Of a DNA stretch of 13,868 nucleotides, positions 1 to 6,264 are shown in pieces. Positions within the stretch are counted from its first letter, which is position 1; each line of letters starts with the position of its first letter. A model generated the notes under the pieces. It did not search any database. It saw nothing but the letters and a program-made list of their open reading frames with translations, and had not been told where the DNA came from. The position numbers and the translations under genes are program-made. Where the stretch lies: contig PFBP01000040.1 in the NCBI GenBank assembly GCA_002778535.1, positions 1 to 13,868 on the forward strand, read 5' to 3'. This DNA comes from Candidatus Kuenenbacteria bacterium CG10_big_fil_rev_8_21_14_0_10_36_11. GTDB lineage: Bacteria; Patescibacteriota; Patescibacteriia; UBA2196.

Positions 1-520
1 CGGCAGTAAAAATGCCGACAACAGCGCCGCCTAAAATATCCAAAGGATAATGCACGCCAGTATAAATTCTGCCTAACCCGATTAAAATTCCAAGCAGGAG
101 TAAAAATACGCCTAAAGATTTATTATAAAAAAAGATTGCGACAGCGATAGCAAAAGCCACCGCCGCGTGGTCAGATGGAAAAGATTTTTCTGACAAAGGA
201 TTGACTAAACGATGAGTGCCTGTTTGCAAAAACGGCCGTTCGCGAAAATGAATCAAAGCAGCCTGCTGATTTAATAAAAAAGAAAAAATAGTGGCCAAGC
301 TCAAATGGCCGAAAATCAGCCACTTTTTTTTGCCTTCAAGCGGCCAGGCCGCGCTGGATTTTGTTTTATGCAAACTAATCCACCAGCCAATAGCAGTGCC
401 AAAAATGACAAAAATTAAATATTTAGCGCAAACAATGGCGCAGAGGTCAAGCCAATGCCAGCGGCCGGATAAAGAATTAAGAACAGTAAAAAATTGGTGG
501 TCTAAGGCAAGTAAGTCCAT
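1..520 (-). CDS. PAP2-family phosphatase, BcrC-like undecaprenyl-diphosphatase (3' end off window)
   Basis: The frame starts at ATG 520 and stays open to the window edge, giving 173 visible residues. It is a multi-spanning membrane protein carrying the three PAP2 phosphatase signatures in order: RERPF at residues 93-97, SFPSDH at 113-118 and GRIYTGVHYPLD at 150-161. The histidines of PSDH and GVHYP are the expected phosphate-handling residues of the family. The PSDH form, rather than PSGH, is the one I associate with BcrC-type enzymes, which dephosphorylate undecaprenyl pyrophosphate to recycle the cell-wall lipid carrier. Another lipid phosphatase substrate is possible. The start lies 9 nt after the topA stop, so it is probably co-transcribed with dprA and topA. 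Only a weak purine-rich stretch precedes the ATG. The C-terminus lies outside the window. Confidence 0.85.
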   Translation of the reverse strand, partial: MDLLALDHQFFTVLNSLSGRWHWLDLCAIVCAKYLIFVIFGTAIGWWISLHKTKSSAAWPLEGKKKWLIFGHLSLATIFSFLLNQQAALIHFRERPFLQTGTHRLVNPLSEKSFPSDHAAVAFAIAVAIFFYNKSLGVFLLLLGILIGLGRIYTGVHYPLDILGGAVVGIFTA

Positions 521-529
521 ATTAATATT

Positions 530-2788
530 TTATTTCTCATACCCGCATTCTTTTTTAGAGCATTTTATTTTGCCTTTAGCGCCTTCAACCAAAAGGCTTT
601 GGCAAGTTGGACATTTTTCACCTGTTGGTTTGGACCAAAGTGCGAATTTGCAATCAGGATAACGGTTGCAGGCGTAAAAAGTCCGGCGCGAGCGGGTGCG
701 GCGCGCCACAATCTCACCCTGGTCGCATTCTGGGCATTTGACCCCAGTGCTATAATCCATTGGTTTGGTATTTTTGCATTTGGGATAATCGGAGCAGGCA
801 AAAAATTTGCCAAAACGGCCGTCGCGGATCACCATCGGCTCTCCGCATTTTTCGCATTTCTGATCAGTCATTACCGGCTCTTTTTTCTCTCCGGCTTCTA
901 TTTTTATATTTTCTTCGCCTTCAGAATTTTTTTCTTTTTTAACATTTTTAATATTCCTGCATTTGGGAAAACCAGAACAGGCTAAAAATTTTCCATAACG
1001 TCCTGTTTTCAAAATCATTGGCTCTCCGCATTTTTCGCACACTTCATCCGAAGCTTCGTTCACCAAATCGCTTTTCTTTACTTCATCATATTTCTGATCC
1101 AAATTTTCTTTGAACGGTTCATAAAATTCTTTAATCACCGGCACCCATTTAATTTTACCATTAGCCACTTCATCAAGTTCGTCTTCCATTTTGGCTGTGA
1201 ATTTAAAATCAACAATTTGAGGAAAATGTTTGACCAATAAGTCATTGACAAGAAAAGCAATGTCTTTGGGTAAAAGTTTACGGTCAATTTTTTCAATATA
1301 GCCGCGTTCTTCAATCGTGGAAATGGTGGGCGCGTAAGTTGAAGGCCGGCCAATGCCTAATTCTTCCAATTTTTTAATCAAGCTGGCTTCAGTATAGTGG
1401 GCCGGCGGTTCAGTAAAATGCTGTTTGTCAGTTAATTTTTCTAAATCCAATTCTTCGCCTTTTTCCAGATAAGGCAATAAATTTTCTTCTAAATTTTCAG
1501 AACCATAAACTTTTAAAAACCCGTCAAATTTAATGGCTGAACCAGTAGCTTTAAAAATATATTTTTCTTTTCGTCCATTAGCCAAAACTTCTACTATAGT
1601 CGCGTCAATTTCCGCTTCTTTCATCTGGGTAGCCAAAGTTCTTTTCCAGATTAAATTATACAATTTATATTGATTATCATCTAAAAAAGATTTTAAATCT
1701 TCTGGCTGGCGCGTAATATCAGTCGGCCTGATAGCTTCATGAGCTTCCTGAGCATTTTTTGATTTGGTTTTAAATCTTCTGGGTACATCCAAACCGTATT
1801 TCTCGCCAAACTCTTTTTTAACAAAATCGCCCGCGGCTGATAAAAATTCTTCAGCCAAGTTCAGGGAATCAGTGCGCATATAAGTGATTAACCCTGTGGC
1901 GCTTGTCTGGTTTAATTCAACGCCCTCATATAAACTTTGGGCCAAAAACATAGTCTGTTTGGAAGAAAAATGCAATTTATTATTCGCATCCTGCTGTAAA
2001 GTTGAAGTAGTGTAGGGAGCCAATGGCTGGCGCTTCGTGGTTTTTTTCTCAATATTTTCAATCTTGTATTTAGCGCCTTTTAAATCAGTTATGATTTCTG
2101 CCACTTGCTCTTTATTTTTTAAATCAAATTTATCTAATTTTTTTGTCTTGATTTTTAAAAGTTCAGCCGCAAAACTTTCCTGATCTTTTTTTAATAAGGC
2201 TTCAAGCGTCCAATATTCTTCGGGTTTAAAAGCTTGGATTTCTCTTTCTTTCTCCACAATCAGCCGCACAGCCACAGATTGCACCCGGCCAGCTGAAAGC
2301 CCTTTGGCAACTTTTTTCCATAAAAACGGCGACAGTTCATAGCCAACCAAGCGATCCAGAATCCGGCGCGCCTGCTGGGCGTCAACCAAATTCAAATTAA
2401 TATCACGGCCCTCTGTTAAAGCTTTTTTCAGAGCTGATTTTGTAATTTCATGAAAAACAATGCGAAAAAAAATGTGTTGCTTTTTTTTGTCAGCCAAGAT
2501 TTCTTGCAGATGCCAAGCTATGGCCTCACCTTCCCTATCGCCGTCAGTCGCGAAATAAATATTTGCAGCCCCGGCCGCTTCTTTTTTTAGCATCACAACT
2601 GTTGATTTGGCTTTAATAGGCACCACATATTCTGGTGCAAAATTATGGCCAATATCCACGCCCATAACGCGCTCTGGCAAATCGCGCACATGGCCAAAAG
2701 ACGACACGACTTTATAGCCAGCGCCTAAAAATTTGCCAATGGTTTTGGCTTTGGTGGGCGATTCAACGATTAAGAGATTTTTTGACAT
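530..2788 (-). CDS. topA: DNA topoisomerase I (type IA)
   Basis: This 752-aa protein relaxes negatively supercoiled DNA by cutting one strand and passing the other through. The N-terminal TOPRIM domain shows IVESPTKAKTI (E9) and the metal-binding DGDREGE at residues 82-88. The catalytic tyrosine is Y303 in ITYMRTDS. The conserved LEELGIGRPSTYAPTI block lies near residues 474-489. The C-terminus carries four zinc ribbons with cysteines at 584/587/604/610, 645/648/665/671, 685/688/707/713 and 726/729/743/748. Ribbons 1 and 2 are near duplicates (CEKCGEPM, then GKF and AC). A lysine/glutamate-rich linker of about 30 residues (612-640) separates them. Length and domain order are those of an ordinary bacterial TopA, with nothing missing. 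It begins 19 nt after the dprA stop, a gene pair often seen together in bacteria. Confidence 0.98.
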   Translation of the reverse strand: MSKNLLIVESPTKAKTIGKFLGAGYKVVSSFGHVRDLPERVMGVDIGHNFAPEYVVPIKAKSTVVMLKKEAAGAANIYFATDGDREGEAIAWHLQEILADKKKQHIFFRIVFHEITKSALKKALTEGRDINLNLVDAQQARRILDRLVGYELSPFLWKKVAKGLSAGRVQSVAVRLIVEKEREIQAFKPEEYWTLEALLKKDQESFAAELLKIKTKKLDKFDLKNKEQVAEIITDLKGAKYKIENIEKKTTKRQPLAPYTTSTLQQDANNKLHFSSKQTMFLAQSLYEGVELNQTSATGLITYMRTDSLNLAEEFLSAAGDFVKKEFGEKYGLDVPRRFKTKSKNAQEAHEAIRPTDITRQPEDLKSFLDDNQYKLYNLIWKRTLATQMKEAEIDATIVEVLANGRKEKYIFKATGSAIKFDGFLKVYGSENLEENLLPYLEKGEELDLEKLTDKQHFTEPPAHYTEASLIKKLEELGIGRPSTYAPTISTIEERGYIEKIDRKLLPKDIAFLVNDLLVKHFPQIVDFKFTAKMEDELDEVANGKIKWVPVIKEFYEPFKENLDQKYDEVKKSDLVNEASDEVCEKCGEPMILKTGRYGKFLACSGFPKCRNIKNVKKEKNSEGEENIKIEAGEKKEPVMTDQKCEKCGEPMVIRDGRFGKFFACSDYPKCKNTKPMDYSTGVKCPECDQGEIVARRTRSRRTFYACNRYPDCKFALWSKPTGEKCPTCQSLLVEGAKGKIKCSKKECGYEK

Positions 2789-2807
2789 AAAAAAAATAAA
2801 TAAAAAA

Positions 2808-3935
2808 TTATTTTATCACATACATCAGTGAACCAAGGTTTCTAACCCGGCCCTTCATTTCCATAAGCGTAAGTGTACTATTTAAAACTGAAGTGTCAAG
2901 TTTTGTCAGTTTGACTAATTCGTTAAAATGGATTGGCTCGTGCGACAAATGCGCTAAAATTTTCGCTTCTTCAGGAGAATCAGGAATAATTTTTTTTGTT
3001 TCCACATATTCCTTAACCAGATTCAAATCAAGAGCTTCTAAAATATCTTCTGCCCGCGTAACCAATTTCGCACCCATGCGGATTAAATTATTCGGGCCTA
3101 AAGAATTGGGGCTATAAATTGAACCTGGAATGGCAAATATTTCCCTGTTTTGTTCCAAAGCAAATCTGGCTGTCAGAAGCGCGCCTGATTCTTCTGGCGC
3201 CTCAATGATCAAAGTGCCAAGTGATAAACCAGAAATAATTCTGTTGCGCTGGGGAAAATGTTGGCGAAGCGATTCAGTGCCAGGCGGATATTCAGAAATA
3301 ATTGCGCCGCCAGACGCGATAATTTTAGCGCATAAATTATAATTAGCAGCTGGATAAATATGTTCGCGGTCAAGCCCGGAACCCAATACAGCGATTGTCC
3401 TGCCGCCTGATTCAAGCGCGGTTTCATGCGCGATTGAATCAATGCCTAAGGCCAAACCAGAAATTATAACCAAACCGCTCTCAGCCAAAGCTTTAGTAAT
3501 TTCCGGCGTAACCTGCCGGCCGTAATTTGATAATTTTCTTGTGCCCACAATGGCTAAAGAAAATTCATCCTTGGCAGAATTAAATTCGCCTTGATAAAAT
3601 AAAATCGGCGGCGGAGCGTAAATTTCCTGCAAAAGTTTTGGATAAAAATCATCAGCCAAAGTCACAGCTTTAATATTTTCACGAGCCATTATTTCTAAAA
3701 TATTATTTAAATCAATATCTCCGCGTTTTAAAATTATTTCTTCAGCAATTTGCTCTTCCAAACCGGCCTGCGTTAAATCAATCATCTCCGCGCTCCAAGC
3801 CAATTGCATGGATTGAAAATAATGCCAGATTCTTTTCATTCTCATGGGCCCGATTTTTGGCAACATGGAAAAACCAATCCAATATCTTAATTCTGGATTT
3901 TCTAAAAAATTGTTATTGACTGTTTGATTTGACAT
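2808..3935 (-). CDS. dprA: DNA-processing protein DprA (Smf)
   Basis: DprA binds single-stranded DNA entering during natural transformation, protects it and loads RecA. The 375-aa protein has an N-terminal helical region with a helix-hairpin-helix-like segment (about 20-70). A Rossmann-like core follows at about 120-295, with GTRKLSNYG (131-139), SGLALGIDSIAH (159-170), GSGLD...YP (185-195) and FPQRNRIISGLS (227-238). A C-terminal winged-helix segment spans about 320-375. The usual GCN-LIREGA block appears as LGPNNLIRMGAK, a mild deviation. It is the first gene of a run with topA and the PAP2 phosphatase. Its start codon overlaps the -35 box of the rightward promoter at 3929. A minus-strand TATACT (3960-3955) could be its own -10, but the matching -35 is poor. 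DprA plus type IV pili underlie DNA uptake in many of these small bacteria; no pilus gene is visible here. Confidence 0.96.
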   Translation of the reverse strand: MSNQTVNNNFLENPELRYWIGFSMLPKIGPMRMKRIWHYFQSMQLAWSAEMIDLTQAGLEEQIAEEIILKRGDIDLNNILEIMARENIKAVTLADDFYPKLLQEIYAPPPILFYQGEFNSAKDEFSLAIVGTRKLSNYGRQVTPEITKALAESGLVIISGLALGIDSIAHETALESGGRTIAVLGSGLDREHIYPAANYNLCAKIIASGGAIISEYPPGTESLRQHFPQRNRIISGLSLGTLIIEAPEESGALLTARFALEQNREIFAIPGSIYSPNSLGPNNLIRMGAKLVTRAEDILEALDLNLVKEYVETKKIIPDSPEEAKILAHLSHEPIHFNELVKLTKLDTSVLNSTLTLMEMKGRVRNLGSLMYVIK

Positions 3936-3957
3936 ATTTTAAAAAAAATACTATAGT
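3929..3957 (+). promoter_or_regulatory. Sigma-70 promoter for the 94-aa gene
   Basis: TTGACA (3929-3934), a 17-nt spacer and TATAGT (3952-3957) form a near-consensus promoter reading right. The -35 box overlaps the dprA start codon on the opposite strand. The -10 lies in a palindrome (TACTATAGTA, 3950-3959) that also offers TATACT to the other strand, so the two divergent genes may compete for polymerase. Confidence 0.8.
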
Positions 3958-4011
3958 ATAAATAATACAATGAAAAACAAAATTGAGCAAAAATTAGAAA
4001 GGAGTGATAAA

Positions 4012-4296
4012 ATGCGATTCAAATTTGAAGTCTGCGTAACTGGTTTTGAAAAACCATTTGCAGAAACAATTGCTGCTTCTTTGTCTGAAGCACAGCGAAA
4101 CATTCTCCATAGGAAAGATGAATTCCGTAAAAATGGAATCATCCTATTTTCAATGGAAGATGTAAAAAAACTTTTTTTCAAAATTGAGAAAGATGATCCA
4201 ATTGCTGCAAAACCACCAAAAAAACAACAAAAATTTTACTGGCATGAAGACGGCGAATTTACTGCTGCGGATCGCGCGGCTCTGCTAAAACATTAA
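4012..4296 (+). CDS. Unassigned 94-aa charged cytoplasmic protein
   Basis: I do not recognise this family. An in-frame ATG at 3970 would give 108 aa, but AAAGGAG at 3998-4004 sits 7 nt before the ATG at 4012. The start of choice is therefore MRFKFEV, giving 94 aa. There is no signal peptide or membrane helix. The middle part (about 20-40) looks helical. A basic proline-rich stretch (KPPKKQQK, about 67-74) is followed by an acidic and aromatic tail (WHEDGEF, then AADRAALL). The near-consensus promoter and good ribosome-binding site predict strong expression, unlike most genes in the window, which lack a clear Shine-Dalgarno. It stands alone between dprA (divergent) and the putative RNA gene. 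Its role cannot be inferred from neighbours. Confidence 0.75.
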   Translation: MRFKFEVCVTGFEKPFAETIAASLSEAQRNILHRKDEFRKNGIILFSMEDVKKLFFKIEKDDPIAAKPPKKQQKFYWHEDGEFTAADRAALLKH

Positions 4297-4388
4297 ACCT
4301 CCTTGCTCTTGACAAAAAATACAAATTTGCTATAATGTTTATAGACAAATAAAATAGTCAGGAGCAATTCAAGGGAGGTTTTTTTATT
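4295..4388 (+). terminator. Long imperfect inverted repeat ending in a T-tract, likely terminator of the 94-aa gene
   Basis: The left arm is 4295-4313 (AAACCTCC...TTGAC). The right arm is 4357-4381 (GTCA...GGGAGGTTT). They pair imperfectly: AAACCTCC with GGAGGTTT, then TTG with CAA, CTC with GAG and TGAC with GTCA. Short bulges interrupt the stem and the loop is about 43 nt. Seven T residues (4379-4385) follow the right arm. The shape fits an intrinsic terminator for transcripts arriving from the 94-aa gene. The promoter at 4309-4336 lies in the left arm and loop, so an RNA started there lacks the left arm. The large loop makes terminator strength uncertain. Confidence 0.5.
4309..4336 (+). 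promoter_or_regulatory. Consensus sigma-70 promoter of the putative RNA gene
   Basis: TTGACA (4309-4314), a 16-nt spacer and TATAAT (4331-4336) match both consensus boxes exactly. The expected start point is near 4343. No start codon with a usable frame follows: the ATG at 4335 reads into a stop within five codons. Confidence 0.87.
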
Positions 4389-4567
4389 TATAATTATTTA
4401 ATCTCTATATTTCCCTCTGTCTAGTTGCCAAAGTGAAGGCTTCCTCCTAGCCAGATCGAGTAGCAGTAGTCAAAGTCAGACAGGTTTTCCTGCTATGATT
4501 TTGCACTAGCAGGGGGTAATTTGCAGATTAAAAAACCCCGCCCCGATGGATATCGGGGAGGGGTTTT
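4343..4567 (+). ncRNA. Putative structured non-coding RNA, about 225 nt, family unknown
   Basis: A consensus promoter lies upstream and a strong terminator closes the unit, with no credible reading frame between. Stems visible by eye are AGGGA (4372-4376) with TCCCT (4412-4416), extended by two G-U pairs; CTGTCT (4417-4422) with AGACAG (4478-4483); GGCT (4438-4441) with AGCC (4449-4452); and CCTGCTA (4489-4495) with TAGCAGG (4507-4513), a perfect 7-bp hairpin. A GGGAGG motif near 4373 resembles a Shine-Dalgarno but no start codon follows. I compared it by eye with remembered features of tmRNA, RNase P RNA, SRP RNA and 6S RNA. The tmRNA, RNase P and SRP signatures are absent. A 6S-like regulator remains possible from size alone. 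Boundaries are inferred from promoter and terminator. Confidence 0.6.
4532..4567. terminator. Bidirectional intrinsic terminator
   Basis: Stem: AAAACCCC (4532-4539), one mismatch, CCCCGAT (4541-4547), loop GGAT, ATCGGGG (4552-4558), one mismatch, GGGGTTTT (4560-4567). Rightward it ends the putative RNA with four T. Leftward the same hairpin is followed by a run of T and can end the cysteine-rich gene, whose stop codon is only 10 nt away. Confidence 0.9.
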
Positions 4568-4577
4568 GTTTCTAACC

Positions 4578-4736
4578 CTAGACAATTTCTTCTCCAGCAA
4601 CTGGAGTTTCCGCAGTTTCCTCAGCTGAAACTTCTTCGTCAGCTGGTTCACCGCATTTACAATGTTCTGAACAGTAACCACAGACGCATTTATTGTCGTC
4701 AGTTAATTCAACACCACAGGTTGTGCAATTAGCCAC
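4578..4736 (-). CDS. Small cysteine-rich, probably zinc-binding protein (52 aa)
   Basis: With a GTG start at 4736 the frame encodes 52 aa. The first half packs eight cysteines: C4 and C7 (CTTC), C17 and C19 (CVC), C22 (YC), C26, C28 (CKC). One histidine (H25) is also present, spaced like a small zinc ribbon or knuckle. The second half is an acidic tail rich in E, A and T. There is no in-frame ATG downstream of the TAA at about 4804, so GTG is the best start; an ATT precedes it directly. GGGA from an upstream hairpin is the only Shine-Dalgarno-like sequence. It has its own promoter (4850-4878) and shares a terminator with the convergent RNA gene. The function is unknown; metal binding is an inference from the cysteine pattern. 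A frame-shifted overlapping reading frame lacks these features and is not preferred. Confidence 0.72.
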   Translation of the reverse strand: MANCTTCGVELTDDNKCVCGYCSEHCKCGEPADEEVSAEETAETPVAGEEIV

Positions 4737-4843
4737 AATTTTTTGTCCCGATTTTATCGGGATATGATTAATTATAACTTTTCTGCGCGTATATTTACGC
4801 CTTTAAAAGCAGACAAACTTACTCTTAAAGTTTCGCGCCATTG
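4737..4843 (-). promoter_or_regulatory. Structured 5' leader of the cysteine-rich gene
   Basis: This is the roughly 107-nt leader between the predicted start point (about 4843) and the GTG. It holds a hairpin GCGTA-TATT-TACGC (4787-4800) and a second, perfect 7-bp hairpin TCCCGAT-TTT-ATCGGGA (4746-4762, plus-strand letters) that ends 9 nt before the start codon and contains the only SD-like GGGA. A 12-codon ORF (ATG at 4841, stop 4803-4805) begins at the predicted transcript end. The layout could allow control of translation, but it matches no riboswitch I know. Confidence 0.4.
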
Positions 4844-4849
4844 AATAAT

Positions 4850-4878
4850 AGTATAGATCATTTTAATTATTCTGTCAA
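4850..4878 (-). promoter_or_regulatory. Sigma-70 promoter for the cysteine-rich gene
   Basis: On the minus strand, TTGACA (4878-4873), a 17-nt spacer and TATACT (4855-4850) form a near-consensus promoter. It starts just downstream of the tRNA-Pro 3' end, so the small gene can be transcribed independently of the Fe-S operon. Confidence 0.82.
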
Positions 4879-4892
4879 ATTTATTTTTAAAA

Positions 4893-4966
4893 TCGGGGTG
4901 ACCCGACTTGAACGGGCGACCTCGTCGTCCCGAACGACGCGCTCTAGCCAACTGAGCCACACCCCG
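4893..4966 (-). tRNA. tRNA-Pro (anticodon CGG)
   Basis: The minus-strand sequence folds as a full cloverleaf of 74 nt. The acceptor CGGGGTG pairs with CACCCCG, with discriminator A. The D stem is GCTC/GAGC, and the anticodon stem CGTCG/CGACG has loop TTCGGGA. A short variable loop and a T arm with TTCAAGT complete the fold. Loop position gives anticodon CGG, reading the proline codon CCG. The C1-G72 pair and A73 are typical of proline tRNAs. CCA is not encoded, so a CCA-adding enzyme is needed. It lies 18 nt after the 43-aa ORF and may be cut from the Fe-S operon transcript. Confidence 0.96.
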
Positions 4967-4984
4967 AAAAGTTATGTTGTCATT

Positions 4985-5116
4985 TTATCTAAAAAAACAA
5001 AATTTTTCGCTTAAATAATCTACCTTAAACGCGCCTTCCAAATAATCAAACAAATCTTCAAAATTTATTTCTTCTTCCCCGTAAATTTGAAGTACCTTAA
5101 CTTTGTTAGCTTTCAT
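4985..5116 (-). CDS. Unassigned 43-aa acidic peptide
   Basis: ATG at 5116 follows a strong AGGAGG ribosome-binding site with 4 nt between, one of the best in the window. The 43-aa product starts MKANKVKVLQIYG, continues with an acidic patch (EEEINFEDLFDYLEG) and ends FCFFR. It looks like a short strand followed by a helix and has no membrane segment or cysteine motif. It lies 43 nt after the CofE-like stop and 18 nt before tRNA-Pro. The ribosome-binding site is the main support; no family is recognised. Confidence 0.55.
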   Translation of the reverse strand: MKANKVKVLQIYGEEEINFEDLFDYLEGAFKVDYLSEKFCFFR

Positions 5117-5159
5117 AGTTCCTCCTATGATTATTAGTTATCCAGTGTAAATAAACTTT

Positions 5160-5852
5160 TTATTTTTCCTCTCTGACAATACAAATCGGCGTTTGTTCTA
5201 ATCCCTGTCCGATTGGATTATCAATAAACGCCAACCGTAATTCCTCCTTTAATATTTTTATATTATCACTTGAGCCTAAAATGGCCACATCAATATTATT
5301 GGCATCAACTATGGCAAAAGCATTTTCAAATTCCGCGGCTAAATTATTACAAACTAAATTCGGATTTTCAGGGCCCAAAACCGCGTACTCATCATACGGC
5401 GGAATAGTGCCTGGAGCAAAGCCGTCAATTGCTGAAACGCCATAACCACAAATAATATAAAACAAACCGCGGATGCCAAAAGGTTTTGTTAAAGCGCTTA
5501 TAAGCGCGGCTAAAATTACACGCCCAGTGCCGGCAATATTGATCACCACCTGCATTTTTTTCGCGTTTCTGAATCCTGGATCATTAGGCCATTTTTTAAC
5601 AAACTTAATTAAAAATTTAGCCAGCCAACTTGCTTTAATTTCACTTTCGTGAATAAGCCTGCCTTGAGTTATCGCCACCATCCTTTCAGACATTACCACC
5701 ATATCGCTATTTTGTAAGTGTGGCTGGACATATTTTTTTATAATGTCAGGCAATAAATCATTTTTAGTAATAAGATGTGTTTTAATTGGATAGCGCAAAA
5801 AAATTTTGTCCCTGACTTTAATGGTTAGATTTTTGTCTGGATTAGGGTTCAT
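5160..5852 (-). CDS. CofE-like protein (F420-0:gamma-glutamyl ligase family)
   Basis: The preferred start is ATG 5852, giving 230 aa. The frame can be extended upstream to 5921, but that would overlap the preceding gene, and the extra residues look like translated intergenic sequence. The segment GYGVSAIDGFAPGTIPPYDE (about 136-155), the preceding NIAGTGRV (105-112), and SDMVVMSERMVAITQGR (49-65) match the style of the CofE/F420-0:gamma-glutamyl ligase family. True CofE adds glutamates to coenzyme F420 using GTP. No other F420 gene is visible, and small-genome bacteria often carry such relatives outside any F420 pathway, so the substrate is unknown. It lies 14 nt after the three-helix membrane protein gene, with no clear Shine-Dalgarno. 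Confidence 0.75.
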   Translation of the reverse strand: MNPNPDKNLTIKVRDKIFLRYPIKTHLITKNDLLPDIIKKYVQPHLQNSDMVVMSERMVAITQGRLIHESEIKASWLAKFLIKFVKKWPNDPGFRNAKKMQVVINIAGTGRVILAALISALTKPFGIRGLFYIICGYGVSAIDGFAPGTIPPYDEYAVLGPENPNLVCNNLAAEFENAFAIVDANNIDVAILGSSDNIKILKEELRLAFIDNPIGQGLEQTPICIVREEK

Positions 5853-5866
5853 AAAAAAAAATAATT

Positions 5867-6214
5867 TTAACCATTCACAATAACTAATAAAGCGCCAGTG
5901 GCCAAGAGAGATAATTGACAAAGAATTGCCACAACTGCTAAAACATAAGCCAATGTTTTTTCTTTTAAAAACATCATCTTGGCTAACAAAAAATTAAAAA
6001 TAATAATAACAAAACCCATAAGCGGCAGATAAAAAGCCTGATACCAGGGGCCAATCAAACTAATGCCCACATAAATATTATAACGCAAAACAATCGGCTC
6101 CACTCTAATCGGAATTTGAAAATAAATCAAAACCAAAAGCAGCGCGTCTAAAAATATGCTTGAGATTAAACTCCATTTAATAATTCTGTCTTTAAAAAAT
6201 AGAGAAGTGAACAT
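5867..6214 (-). CDS. Three-helix membrane protein, unknown function (115 aa)
   Basis: This 115-aa protein is almost entirely hydrophobic, with probable membrane helices at about 14-32, 60-79 and 88-112. Between the first two lies a conserved-looking segment, LRYNIYVGISLIGPWYQ (43-59), that I recall vaguely from short membrane proteins of related bacteria, without a function. The loop after helix 2 has lysines (KEKT), suggesting a cytoplasmic side. It sits 50 nt after the cysteine desulfurase stop and directly before the CofE-like gene, so it is probably in the same transcript. No catalytic motif is visible. Confidence 0.75.
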   Translation of the reverse strand: MFTSLFFKDRIIKWSLISSIFLDALLLVLIYFQIPIRVEPIVLRYNIYVGISLIGPWYQAFYLPLMGFVIIIFNFLLAKMMFLKEKTLAYVLAVVAILCQLSLLATGALLVIVNG

Positions 6215-6264
6215 AAATCATTTTAAAATTTTAACATTTTCCATAATACATTATACATATCCCA

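Noticed and set aside
599..985. Plus-strand frames of 60-128 aa across topA
   Set aside because: They are antisense to the zinc-ribbon region of topA, with unnatural phenylalanine-rich composition and no start signals.
4343..4567. Short coding frames across the putative RNA
   Set aside because: On the plus strand no ATG gives more than a few codons before a stop, and the SD-like GGGAGG has no start codon after it.
4493..4681. 62-aa minus-strand frame starting at 4681
   Set aside because: It overlaps the cysteine-rich gene in another frame and runs through the terminator hairpin. The cysteine-rich frame has a promoter and a structured composition.
4772..4960. 62-aa minus-strand frame starting at 4960
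   Set aside because: Its first part is the translated tRNA-Pro gene; the rest is promoter and leader of the next gene.
5853..5921. N-terminal extension of the CofE-like protein
   Set aside because: It overlaps the end of the upstream membrane protein gene, and the extra residues do not look like family sequence. ATG 5852 is preferred.
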